Positions 18,531 through 23,201 of a stretch of DNA of 23,942 bases are shown piece by piece. Made by a program: the position numbers and the translations under genes. A model generated the notes under the pieces. That model saw nothing but the letters and a program-made list of their open reading frames with translations, was not told where the DNA came from and did no database searches. Source of the stretch: a virus; IMG/VR virus record IMGVR_UViG_3300010389_000140, positions 1 through 23,942 of that record. The stretch is one strand, 5' to 3'. Position 1 is the first letter of the stretch. Each line of letters begins with the position of its first letter.

Positions 18531-18774
18531 ACTTCCGGAAAATTTTTATGAGATTGATATATCTTGGTCGATTTGTCACCTCTGTAGGTTAGGGTAGTTA
18601 TCGATTTTTATAAACGCAACGCCCGATATAAACAATAAACAATAAATTAAATTAACTGCGAATAAGAATACGAATAAACTGCGATTGCACGAATAAAGAA
18701 TTACAAACTCACTGTGTAATTAGAATTAACTAAGAAAGGGGAGAAGTATAACTTACTCCCCTATCAGTTAGTAA
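18531..18774. other. Non-coding boundary with AT-rich direct repeats
   Basis: No convincing reading frame is seen on either strand. The stretch contains AAACAATAAACAATAAAT (about 18628-18645) and three copies of CGAATAA (about 18659-18700), two preceded or followed by ACTGCGA. A terminator-like hairpin lies at its right end, and a minus-strand TATAAAAATC (about 18607-18618) might serve as a -10 box for the 53-residue gene. It separates the structural cluster from the accessory genes. Confidence 0.5.
18736..18763 (-). terminator. Hairpin after the 46-residue gene
   Basis: Minus-strand AGGGGAG pairs with CTCCCCT with an inner AAGT/ACTT extension, and TTTCTT follows. It begins about a dozen bases past the stop at 18775, the right place to end the accessory operon that starts near 19691. 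The U-tract is short, so efficiency is uncertain. Confidence 0.55.
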
Positions 18775-18915
18775 TCAGAACTCGATAGGATCTGCAGTGG
18801 GTTCGTTGTTACTTACCTCAGCAGATTCATCACTCATCAGTGTATCCAGAATTGACAGAATCTCAGTGCCAGTGTTACCTTGAGCAAGCAGAGAAAGCAT
18901 CACGGTCTTAGACAT
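18775..18915 (-). CDS. Small hypothetical protein, 46 residues
   Basis: MSKTVMLSLLAQGNTGTEIL continues as SILDTLMSDESAEV and an acidic-polar tail ending DPIEF. I recall similar MSKTVMLSLLAxGNTGxEIL starts in cyanophage small proteins with no known role. It is probably helical in the first 30 residues and disordered after that. No clear Shine-Dalgarno is visible, but a minus-strand GACTATAAAC about 45 bases upstream may be a -10 box. It is the last gene before a terminator-like hairpin. Confidence 0.7.
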   Translation of the reverse strand: MSKTVMLSLLAQGNTGTEILSILDTLMSDESAEVSNNEPTADPIEF

Positions 18916-18991
18916 AATAACGAAAGAAAAGAGTAGAGAACTGTTCGGTGTTAGTTTATAGTCATAACCCAGGACTGTTTGTGTTACTAAC

Positions 18992-19183
18992 TCAACGAAC
19001 TTGTGTCACAAAGTTAGTGCCACTGCTACGGTTAGTTCTACAACGATTCCCCTTAGTTTGTGTCATGATCAGATCAGAACTACGGGGTTTCACTGTTGCT
19101 AACCGTGTCACCTTTACTTTACCTTGAACCTCAGCAATCACGAGGTCGATGTTAGACAGTGTTGCGAACTGGGTAACAGTCAT
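18992..19183 (-). CDS. Small basic hypothetical protein, 63 residues
   Basis: MTVTQFATLSNIDLVIAEVQ is followed by GKVKVTRLATVKPRSSDLIM and an Arg/Lys/Asn-rich tail. The product is basic and unlike its mostly acidic neighbours. I do not recognise a family. The frame fits the spacing of the operon (36 bases after the previous stop, 76 before the next start), but no Shine-Dalgarno is visible; the leader contains CCACCACAC, also seen before the 83-residue gene. The last codons contain a near-palindrome ACTTGTGTCACAAAGT. Confidence 0.55.
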   Translation of the reverse strand: MTVTQFATLSNIDLVIAEVQGKVKVTRLATVKPRSSDLIMTQTKGNRCRTNRSSGTNFVTQVR

Positions 19184-19219
19184 GATCGAAAAGTGTGGTG
19201 GGGTTGGTGTTACTGGAGA

Positions 19220-19471
19220 TCAGAGATCTTCCAGCATTTCGTTGATCTCAATGTGGTTAATCTTTGCAGAATCCCACTTCACACCGTCAGGAGTTTCAGT
19301 AGAACCACATTCATAAAGACCAGCGATCACATCATCATATGAATCACAACGTTGGGCGAAATCATACAAACCAGGATCATTCTGAATCCACAGAGATACA
19401 TTCCAGGTCTCATAATTCGTCCAACCGTTATAGTTGGTGTCGGTGATGTTGGTCTGGAAAGTGGTGGTCAT
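19220..19471 (-). CDS. Small protein with an NYETWxVxLW motif, 83 residues
   Basis: The signature is NGWTNYETWNVSLWIQND (about residues 15-32), shared by a widespread family of small phage and bacterial proteins of unknown function. The rest is acidic, with a RCDSYDDVIAGLYECG segment and a helical NHIEINEMLEDL end. The start has no Shine-Dalgarno but a CCACCACACAATC leader. It lies 34 bases after the cassette-A gene and is probably read from the same promoter. Confidence 0.8.
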   Translation of the reverse strand: MTTTFQTNITDTNYNGWTNYETWNVSLWIQNDPGLYDFAQRCDSYDDVIAGLYECGSTETPDGVKWDSAKINHIEINEMLEDL

Positions 19472-19505
19472 GAGAGTGAAGATTGTGTGGTGGAAAGTGT
19501 GAGAA

Positions 19506-19691
19506 TCAACCGTCGAAAGAGTGTCGGGGATTCTTTACACCCCAGAAACCGAATCGACCGCAAAGGTTACAGAAACCTTCGAACTCCCAATCAGTTGCAG
19601 CATTGTCATTCTCACGAAGTGCGCGAAAGAAAAACTCACGCTCACGGGTGGTGAGATCATCAATGCTGCGGGTTGCGGTGTTGGTGTTCAT
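19506..19691 (-). CDS. Small hypothetical protein with a CxxC, 61 residues
   Basis: I choose the start at 19691 (MNTNTATRSIDD) because GAGGAA lies at the correct distance and the upstream codons run through a promoter cassette. The protein has a charged helix LTTREREFFFRALREND and then WEFEGFCNLCGRFGFWGVKN, a single CxxC in an aromatic context. One CxxC could bind metal only as a dimer or with other ligands (a His lies near the end), so zinc binding is speculation. It is the first gene of cassette A. Confidence 0.75.
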   Translation of the reverse strand: MNTNTATRSIDDLTTREREFFFRALRENDNAATDWEFEGFCNLCGRFGFWGVKNPRHSFDG

Positions 19692-19726
19692 CGGTGTGTG
19701 TTCCTCGACCCTTTTATAATCCCATA
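19692..19726 (-). promoter_or_regulatory. Cassette A promoter and leader
   Basis: Reading the minus strand: ATCTATGGGAT, a TATAAA -10 box (19713-19718, 22 bases before the ATG), then GTCGAGGAACACACACCG and the start codon. The GTCGAG...ACACACCGATG leader recurs before three other genes. The GAGGAA part is the ribosome binding site. Confidence 0.7.
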
Positions 19727-19749
19727 GATCGGTGGAGAGATCAAGAGGT

Positions 19750-19777
19750 CTTGTGCCAGAGATTTGACTGGCACAAG
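19750..19777. repeat. Cassette A dyad/stem-loop
   Basis: A perfect 10-bp inverted repeat, CTTGTGCCAG and CTGGCACAAG, has an 8-base loop; its core is TGTGCCA-N10-TGGCACA. The centre is 48 bp upstream of the -10 box, and the element starts 10 bases after the stop of the 105-residue gene. No U-run follows, so it may be an operator, a stem-loop terminator without a U-tract, or both. Confidence 0.75.
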
Positions 19778-19787
19778 GTATAAACAA

Positions 19788-20105
19788 TCAATCCAGAATC
19801 ATACCCTCATCAAACACAATGTCTCCGCTGTTAGTTGATACAAACCACTCACCCTTTTTCTGATAGATTCGCTCACCATTCCCGTGCTTGGAAAGAATAG
19901 CATTGAGGCGGGATTTTGTGGTGTTTGTTTTCCACCCACAGTTGAAGATCTGCAACCAAGTGTCACCAATGGTTGCAATGTGATTACCATGAAGCATCAC
20001 ATAGTTTGCATCACGCTCAGGAGAATAGATCACCTGAGTGTTATCATTCTTCCAGTTGATGCACTTGTTGATTGCATCATTCATCTGGGTTTCGATCTTG
20101 CGCAT
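19788..20105 (-). CDS. Phage protein with an NTTKSRLNA motif, 105 residues
   Basis: The start is set at 20105 (MRKIETQMNDAINKCINW) because the 32 codons upstream run through cassette B. The protein has a YVMLHGNHIATIGDTWLQIF segment, the signature GWKTNTTKSRLNAIL (about residues 57-71), and RIYQKKGEWFV near the end. I recall this combination in small proteins from many unrelated phages; their role is unknown to me. The leader has GTCGAGATCACC instead of the GAGGAA ribosome binding site of the other cassettes, so translation may be weaker or differently controlled. Confidence 0.82.
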   Translation of the reverse strand: MRKIETQMNDAINKCINWKNDNTQVIYSPERDANYVMLHGNHIATIGDTWLQIFNCGWKTNTTKSRLNAILSKHGNGERIYQKKGEWFVSTNSGDIVFDEGMILD

Positions 20106-20140
20106 CGGTGTGTGGTGATCTCGACCTTTATAGAATACAT
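20106..20140 (-). promoter_or_regulatory. Cassette B promoter and leader
   Basis: Minus-strand TATAAA (20127-20132) lies exactly 22 bases before the ATG, followed by GTCGAG and CACCACACACCG. It is the same layout as cassette A, but lacks a clear Shine-Dalgarno. Confidence 0.65.
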
Positions 20141-20165
20141 GATTTTGAACCCTGTGCTCATTTAT

Positions 20166-20189
20166 TGTGCCACTAATACTTTTGGCACA
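20166..20189. repeat. Cassette B dyad
   Basis: TGTGCCA and TGGCACA are separated by exactly 10 bp, as in cassette A, and the centre is again 48 bp upstream of the -10 box. The flank GGTATCAACAATCA also matches cassette A (GGTATAAACAATCA), so the whole block is a duplicated unit. Confidence 0.72.
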
Positions 20190-20212
20190 TGGTATCAACA
20201 ATCAGGGGCAAC

Positions 20213-20386
20213 TTACCACTTATCAGGTACACTTAGATCCTCAACATAAGCATCACACTTCTCTGCAGGTTCCAACTCAAATAACTTCTCCCAGTCAATC
20301 TGATGTGGGTCGAAGTCAGGAAACGCCTGAATGTCCAGAGTGACCCTATAACGCTGCTTCTGTGCTTGAGAATACGCAACCGACAT
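20213..20386 (-). CDS. Small acidic hypothetical protein, 57 residues
   Basis: MSVAYSQAQKQRYRVTLDIQ leads to AFPDFDPHQIDWEKLFELEP and an acidic end VEDLSVPDKW. The (Y)RVTLDI...F.DF.PHQIDWEKLFELEPAE pattern is one I recall from cyanophage small proteins of unknown role. An AGGAGC ribosome binding site precedes the ATG. It is served by the minus-strand TTGACA promoter at 20414-20442, and cassette B follows its stop. Confidence 0.8.
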   Translation of the reverse strand: MSVAYSQAQKQRYRVTLDIQAFPDFDPHQIDWEKLFELEPAEKCDAYVEDLSVPDKW

Positions 20387-20413
20387 AAGTTTGCTCCTGA
20401 TGTGTATGGGAAT

Positions 20414-20442
20414 ACTCTAAGATGCTATGAGGTTTATGTCAA
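20414..20442 (-). promoter_or_regulatory. Leftward sigma70-like promoter
   Basis: On the minus strand TTGACA (20437-20442) and TAGAGT (20414-20419) are separated by 17 bases. The -35 is perfect and the -10 matches four of six positions. It lies 28 bases before the start of the 57-residue gene and belongs to a divergent pair with the promoter at 20513-20541. Confidence 0.65.
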
Positions 20443-20677
20443 GGGGTTGAGCGTATTTATCAGGGCCTGGTGTTATTTTTGAGAGATCTGTGTGGATTTT
20501 GTGACGGGGTGCTTGACATTTTCGCGGAGTTCTGATACAATGCTCGCTAAGATAACAAGACCTCAGCACATTTATAAGACCATAAATGTCAGACCTGAGC
20601 ACATTTATAAGACCATAAATGTCAGACCTCAGCACATTTAGAGAGACATAAACACATACTATCTGATACGAATTCAT
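20417..20677 (-). CDS. Doubtful repeat-containing reading frame, 86 residues
   Basis: An ATG at 20677 has a strong Shine-Dalgarno (AAAGGTGAT) and opens a frame across the 33-bp repeats, giving the in-frame 11-residue unit LRSDIYGLINV. The second half reads through both promoters and is Cys/Arg/Pro-rich with no protein-like pattern. I think the frame is more likely an accident of a 33-base period than a gene, but the start signal is too good to leave out. Confidence 0.22.
   Translation of the reverse strand: MNSYQIVCVYVSLNVLRSDIYGLINVLRSDIYGLINVLRSCYLSEHCIRTPRKCQAPRHKIHTDLSKITPGPDKYAQPLDINLIAS
20513..20541 (+). promoter_or_regulatory. Rightward sigma70-like promoter into the hairpin repeats
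   Basis: TTGACA (20513-20518), a 17-base spacer and TACAAT (20536-20541) give a near-consensus promoter on the strand opposite to every gene here. The predicted start is near 20548, just before the 33-bp repeats. No supported protein gene lies downstream on this strand, which suggests a non-coding transcript. Confidence 0.65.
20558..20653. repeat. 33-bp tandem repeats, two with a perfect hairpin
   Basis: Two full units (20558-20590 and 20591-20623) differ at one base, and a decayed third follows (20624-20653). Each full unit holds AGACCTCAGC or AGACCTGAGC, then ACATTTAT, the loop AAGACC, and ATAAATGT, a perfect 8-bp stem on either strand. AGACC occurs both in the linker and in the loop. The third unit keeps the linker but loses the pairing. 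Confidence 0.85.
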
Positions 20678-20690
20678 ATCATTATCACCT

Positions 20691-20800
20691 TTCAATAACA
20701 ATAATTATCAGCAATACAAAACATTCATTTATATTTTTAATTACATTTTTAATTGATTTTTATTGTTTTTTAGCATAAAATCACCTCTTTAACAATAAAA
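20691..20800. other. AT-rich stretch with short direct repeats
   Basis: Very AT-rich non-coding DNA with two TTTTTAATT copies, two ATAAAATCAC copies 21 bp apart (20775-20784 and 20796-20805) and T-runs on the plus strand that could end a rightward transcript. On the minus strand TCACCTCTTT (20781-20790) reads as a near-perfect Shine-Dalgarno before a reading frame of only 11 codons (20741-20776). Confidence 0.5.
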
Positions 20801-20938
20801 TCACACATAAACATCCTCACCTTCTACATCACAGAACTCCATCAGATAATAATCAAGAGTAACACCTACCTGTTGTGCTTCAGTATAATACTCTTGATAT
20901 TGTTGACCATCAAGAATAAAGTAATCAGTTTCAATCAT
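20801..20938 (-). CDS. Small acidic Tyr-rich protein, 45 residues
   Basis: MIETDYFILDGQQYQEYYTE, AQQVGVTLDYYLMEFCDV and an EGEDVYV tail give seven Tyr and many acidic residues. I do not recognise a family. The start overlaps the stop of the previous gene by 8 bases (ATGATTGA) with no separate ribosome binding site, so translation is probably coupled. It is the last gene of the cassette-C operon. Confidence 0.68.
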   Translation of the reverse strand: MIETDYFILDGQQYQEYYTEAQQVGVTLDYYLMEFCDVEGEDVYV

Positions 20939-21044
20939 GAGTTCGATAGTATTCACGACGTTCGTAATCTTCTGCACTCATGTAATCATCATGTTCACGA
21001 TCTTCCTCTTCATAATAGTCATCAAACTTTTCAGAATCAGTCAT
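20931..21044 (-). CDS. Very acidic Tyr-rich protein, 37 residues
   Basis: MTDSEKFDDYYEEEDREHDD followed by YMSAEDYERREYYRTHD has 16 Asp/Glu and 6 Tyr in 37 residues. The family is unknown. The charge pattern would suit a nucleic-acid-mimicking or protein-binding peptide, which is only a suggestion. The ATG overlaps the previous stop by four bases (ATGA), and its own stop overlaps the next start by eight. Confidence 0.65.
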   Translation of the reverse strand: MTDSEKFDDYYEEEDREHDDYMSAEDYERREYYRTHD

Positions 21045-21205
21045 AATGAATTAAATTGATTTACGATACGTTGTGCTTCTTGTGATGAGTTACATCTGGT
21101 GATAATGTAACTATAACCGAATGAGAATGTTCTACGAATCTGATTACCTTCTTGTGTATAAGATCCATGTTTGACTGGTATCAGATTCAGAAGAGATTTG
21201 ATCAT
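21041..21205 (-). CDS. Small hypothetical protein, 54 residues
   Basis: MIKSLLNLIPVKHGSYTQEG, NQIRRTFSFGYSYIITRCNS and SQEAQRIVNQFNSL look like a small domain with a beta hairpin followed by a helix. The C-terminal SxEEAQRxV-type helix recurs in the 43-residue protein (21817-21948), so the two may be distant paralogues. ATGA overlaps on both sides show translational coupling. Confidence 0.68.
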   Translation of the reverse strand: MIKSLLNLIPVKHGSYTQEGNQIRRTFSFGYSYIITRCNSSQEAQRIVNQFNSL

Positions 21206-21387
21206 TTTGCATTATCAATGAGATCTTGTTCAATTTGATTCAGTGTTTGAACTGTCCAGTTGGCGATGTCACCATGAGGTGCATACAGTTGACTATAACG
21301 AAATCCATAAAGATCAGGATTTAGATCTTGCAACTTTTCAAGAGTTTCAGCAATTTGAACACTGAGTTGGTGTTGAGTTTCAGTCAT
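21202..21387 (-). CDS. Small hypothetical protein, 61 residues
   Basis: MTETQHQLSVQIAETLEKLQ starts a mostly helical protein with a central YGFRYSQLYAPHGDIANW segment and an NQIEQDLIDNAK end. No family is recognised. It is coupled by four-base overlaps to the 141-residue gene before and the 54-residue gene after. Confidence 0.72.
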   Translation of the reverse strand: MTETQHQLSVQIAETLEKLQDLNPDLYGFRYSQLYAPHGDIANWTVQTLNQIEQDLIDNAK

Positions 21388-21809
21388 GAGAAATAAGAAT
21401 TGAAAAGGTTTTTAATTACATTGCCATCACACTTCTTTTGATATGATGCTTCACCTGTATGCCAGTTAGTAATACCCCACATAAGATCACCATTTGAATT
21501 ATAAAAGTATCCAGGGAAATGAATACATGAACTGACATGTTTCATATAGAAATTATAAAGTTGTTCAAAGAAGTTAGCATAACACTCTTCGATACAATAC
21601 AATCCTCTTACTGGTCGATGCAATTCAATTCCTAAAAAGTCACACAAGCATCGAATGTTCTCGATATTAAATGCACCACTTGATTGAGATTTTCCTTGAT
21701 ACTTAACTCGAATTGCTTTGATTGGAACTAATTTTTGATCATTAACCTCAATCAAATCAGGCAGATTAGAATAACCGAAAAAAGCAGGATGAAAGATCTC
21801 GGTGTTCAT
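21384..21809 (-). CDS. Hypothetical protein, 141 residues
   Basis: The largest gene of the accessory region. I take the start at 21809 (MNTEIFHPAFFGYSNLPDLI), 7 bases after the previous stop; an upstream ATG at 21842 would overlap that gene by 26 bases. It is rich in aromatic residues and has a core IRCLCDFLGIELHRPVRGLY, then CYANFFEQLYNFYMKHVSSC, and a Trp-containing LMWGITNWHTGEASYQKK. Five Cys and several His could bind metal but form no known motif. The function is unknown. Confidence 0.75.
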   Translation of the reverse strand: MNTEIFHPAFFGYSNLPDLIEVNDQKLVPIKAIRVKYQGKSQSSGAFNIENIRCLCDFLGIELHRPVRGLYCIEECYANFFEQLYNFYMKHVSSCIHFPGYFYNSNGDLMWGITNWHTGEASYQKKCDGNVIKNLFNSYFS

Positions 21810-21816
21810 GATTGAA

Positions 21817-21948
21817 TCAAATAAGTTGGGCAGGTGATCCACAAGAACGATAGAAATCTACCATCCTTTGTGCTTCTTCAAGTGTAGAGAATGATTGTGT
21901 TCTCCACTCACAGTTGTTATAAGGCGTTTGATACTTAATTGTGAACAT
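21817..21948 (-). CDS. Small hypothetical protein, 43 residues
   Basis: MFTIKYQTPYNNCEWRTQSF, STLEEAQRMVDFYRSCGSPA and QLI suggest a two-strand hairpin plus helix (FSTLEEAQRMVDFY), a compact fold frequent in tiny phage proteins. Its ATG overlaps the previous stop (TAATG). Compare the 54-residue protein with its SQEAQRIV helix. Confidence 0.7.
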   Translation of the reverse strand: MFTIKYQTPYNNCEWRTQSFSTLEEAQRMVDFYRSCGSPAQLI

Positions 21949-22139
21949 TAGGCAATCACCTCAGACCAACGAATAGGATTGTTGGATGTTAATCTCCAGA
22001 TGATCATTGGTGCTCCACCTTCACTGATAGACCAATCAAATGCAACATCTTGAGCATCATCATAACTTGAACAATACTCTGCAGAATAATCATCAAACTC
22101 ACCAAATGACTTAGGTTGAACAGCAAACATTTCAGGCAT
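21948..22139 (-). CDS. Small acidic hypothetical protein, 63 residues
   Basis: The start is set at 22139 (MPEMFAVQPKSFGEFDDYSA), where ATGCCTGA overlaps the previous stop by 8 bases as in other genes here; an ATG three codons later is possible. YCSSYDDAQDVAFDWSISEG followed by GAPMIIWRLTSNNP suggests a helix and a strand, with the W-S-x-x-x-G pattern of small modification-like domains. The function is unknown. Confidence 0.68.
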   Translation of the reverse strand: MPEMFAVQPKSFGEFDDYSAEYCSSYDDAQDVAFDWSISEGGAPMIIWRLTSNNPIRWSEVIA

Positions 22140-22362
22140 CAGTAGCAGAAACAAAAGTGTTAAAGAACAAGTCCCATGCAGGATCATCAGCAACAAAAGA
22201 ATGAATGTTGCACTGATCACATACCCATTCGTATGCCATCTCACAATCTGCATTGATGTTCAACACAAAATCTTGCAGACCTTCGATTGCACTCAGAAAG
22301 GTGGAATCATTGATGAGAGACATACGAAACTTGTTGGTGTGCTGGTCTTGAATGATTGTCAT
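22132..22362 (-). CDS. Hypothetical protein, first gene of cassette C, 76 residues
   Basis: Start at 22362 (MTIIQDQHTNKFRMSLINDS), just behind an AGAGGAA ribosome binding site and the conserved ACACA leader. The body is acidic with CEMAYEWVCDQCNIHSFVAD, where C-x7-CxxC plus His could bind a metal ion (inference). It starts an eight-gene operon that runs to 20801. Confidence 0.76.
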   Translation of the reverse strand: MTIIQDQHTNKFRMSLINDSTFLSAIEGLQDFVLNINADCEMAYEWVCDQCNIHSFVADDPAWDLFFNTFVSATDA

Positions 22363-22400
22363 TTGGTTGTGTTCCTCTCGACTTCTATAGAATCCCATGA
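22363..22400 (-). promoter_or_regulatory. Cassette C promoter and leader
   Basis: Minus-strand CATGGGATTC, then TATAGA (22384-22389, 22 bases before the ATG), then GTCGAGAGGAACACA. Layout and leader match cassettes A, B and D, and it has the best Shine-Dalgarno (AGAGGAA). Confidence 0.68.
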
Positions 22401-22424
22401 ATCGGAGAAGAAATCAAGCGATAG

Positions 22425-22447
22425 TGTGCGGAGATTGAATTGGCACA
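22425..22447. repeat. Cassette C dyad (imperfect)
   Basis: TGTGCG and TGGCACA are separated by GAGATTGAAT, which resembles the loop of cassette A (GAGATTTGAC). One half-site is decayed. Its centre is about 49 bp upstream of the -10 box. There is no gene immediately upstream for it to terminate, which argues that its role is in the promoter. Confidence 0.6.
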
Positions 22448-22535
22448 TATGAAGCGTTTGATCGCTGCTGCTGGTATCGCCTCAAATCTCACCATGCGAC
22501 TCGATGAGATCCCTTGCTATCACTGAAGCAAAAAC
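22448..22535. other. Non-coding stretch upstream of cassette C
   Basis: No supported gene. The DNA is GC-richer than its surroundings. Very short frames on both strands (plus 22449-22526, minus 22385-22495) lack start signals, and one crosses the cassette. It might be a remnant of a displaced gene. Confidence 0.35.
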
Positions 22536-22606
22536 CTGATTTTTCTGCAATTCTACTGATCAGGTAGGATGTGTCATGCTCTACAATGAAATCACAGAAA
22601 AATCAG
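22536..22606 (-). terminator. Large inverted repeat after the cassette-D operon
   Basis: Perfect 12-bp arms CTGATTTTTCTG (22536-22547) and CAGAAAAATCAG (22595-22606) enclose 47 bases. On the minus strand the structure starts 6 bases after a stop codon and is followed by GTTTTTGC. The loop contains a second near-palindrome (CTACTGATCAGGTAG), and CCTGAT at 22535-22540 can instead pair with ATCAGG at 22559-22564. The position fits a terminator; the alternative pairings suggest possible attenuation. Confidence 0.55.
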
Positions 22607-22612
22607 TTATTA

Positions 22613-22768
22613 TCAATTATTGCGACGTTTCAGTTCTTCAACCAATAGATTCAAATACTCATTTGCTTCTGGTGTGTTTAAAAGTGCTGCATCTGAAATC
22701 TCAAAGGATAAATCAGAATCAGCAAGTTCCTTCAGTTCGTCTACAGTGTAGAATCCGTAATTAGTCAT
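22613..22768 (-). CDS. Small acidic hypothetical protein, 51 residues
   Basis: MTNYGFYTVDELKELADSDL leads to SFEISDAALLNTPEANEYLN and a basic end ELKRRNN; mostly helical. The family is unknown. Its start overlaps the previous stop by 8 bases (ATGACTAA). It is last of the cassette-D operon, followed at once by the large inverted repeat. Confidence 0.72.
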   Translation of the reverse strand: MTNYGFYTVDELKELADSDLSFEISDAALLNTPEANEYLNLLVEELKRRNN

Positions 22769-22964
22769 TGTCTAGTTCTTGAATAGTGTGAATGAGTTTG
22801 ATCAAAAGTTCACGAGTAAACTTTTCAACAATTGGTTTTGGTTCTTCACCTTCTTCACAATCATAATACAACTCACATTCATACTCATAGGCAAGATCAT
22901 CATCATAGAATGTAAGATTCTCAAGTTGTTGTTCGATCGCACGAATTATTCTTTCTTGATTCAT
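22761..22964 (-). CDS. Small acidic helical protein, 67 residues
   Basis: The start at 22964 (MNQERIIRAIEQQLENLTFY) has a strong GGAGGTGG ribosome binding site inside the end of the previous gene, so the upstream ATG codons are rejected. A central acidic block DDDLAYEYECELYYDCEEGE is flanked by two amphipathic helices. The function is unknown. Confidence 0.74.
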   Translation of the reverse strand: MNQERIIRAIEQQLENLTFYDDDLAYEYECELYYDCEEGEEPKPIVEKFTRELLIKLIHTIQELDND

Positions 22965-22965
22965 T

Positions 22966-23199
22966 TCAACCACCTCCATAAACATAGGACACAATACCTT
23001 CAGGATGATTGATATTCTCAATCACTTTAATTGGTGCAGAATTAAACTCTTTTTGAATTGCTTGATTGTGTTGATCATTATCTTCCCATCCAAACTCTTT
23101 CATAAAGAGTTCTTCACATTGAGGCATAGATTCTGCTGCAATGACACACATTCCATCAGTGTAATCATACAGCACTTCGTTGAGAATGTAGAGATTCAT
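22966..23199 (-). CDS. Small hypothetical protein, 77 residues
   Basis: MNLYILNEVLYDYTDGMCVI, AAESMPQCEELFMKEFGWED and an IVSYVYGGG end. The MNLYIL.EVLYDYTDGM.VI.A.S...C start is one I recall from cyanophage small proteins, function unknown. A strand-helix-strand layout is likely. The final Gly codons contain the ribosome binding site of the next gene. Confidence 0.76.
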   Translation of the reverse strand: MNLYILNEVLYDYTDGMCVIAAESMPQCEELFMKEFGWEDNDQHNQAIQKEFNSAPIKVIENINHPEGIVSYVYGGG

Positions 23200-23201
23200 G
23201 A

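Noticed and set aside
18990-19025. Near-palindrome ACTTGTGTCACAAAGT as terminator or operator
   Set aside because: It has one mismatch, no U-run, lies in the end of a possible gene and has no second copy that I can see.
19506-19787. A 93-residue frame starting in the dyad of cassette A
   Set aside because: The first 32 codons are the promoter cassette; the same pseudo-peptide (M-x-IPCA...ISGT...HTPM) appears at cassette B because the DNA repeats, not because protein is conserved. Start moved to 19691.
19788-20201. A 137-residue frame starting in cassette B
   Set aside because: Same reason; the real start with the family-like N-terminus is 20105.
20558-20653. CRISPR-like array
   Set aside because: The 33-bp units are directly adjacent with no spacers, and only two are intact.
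21948-22253. A 101-residue frame with an apparent membrane helix at its N-terminus
   Set aside because: The hydrophobic start lies inside the 76-residue gene in another frame; the start at 22139 fits the 8-base overlap pattern.
22385-22495. Minus-strand 36-codon frame upstream of cassette C
   Set aside because: No ribosome binding site, and it runs through the dyad and -10 box.
22449-22526. Plus-strand 25-codon frame starting MKRLIAAAGIAS, signal-peptide-like
   Set aside because: Too short, opposite to all genes, no promoter nearby, and it starts within the dyad flank of cassette C.
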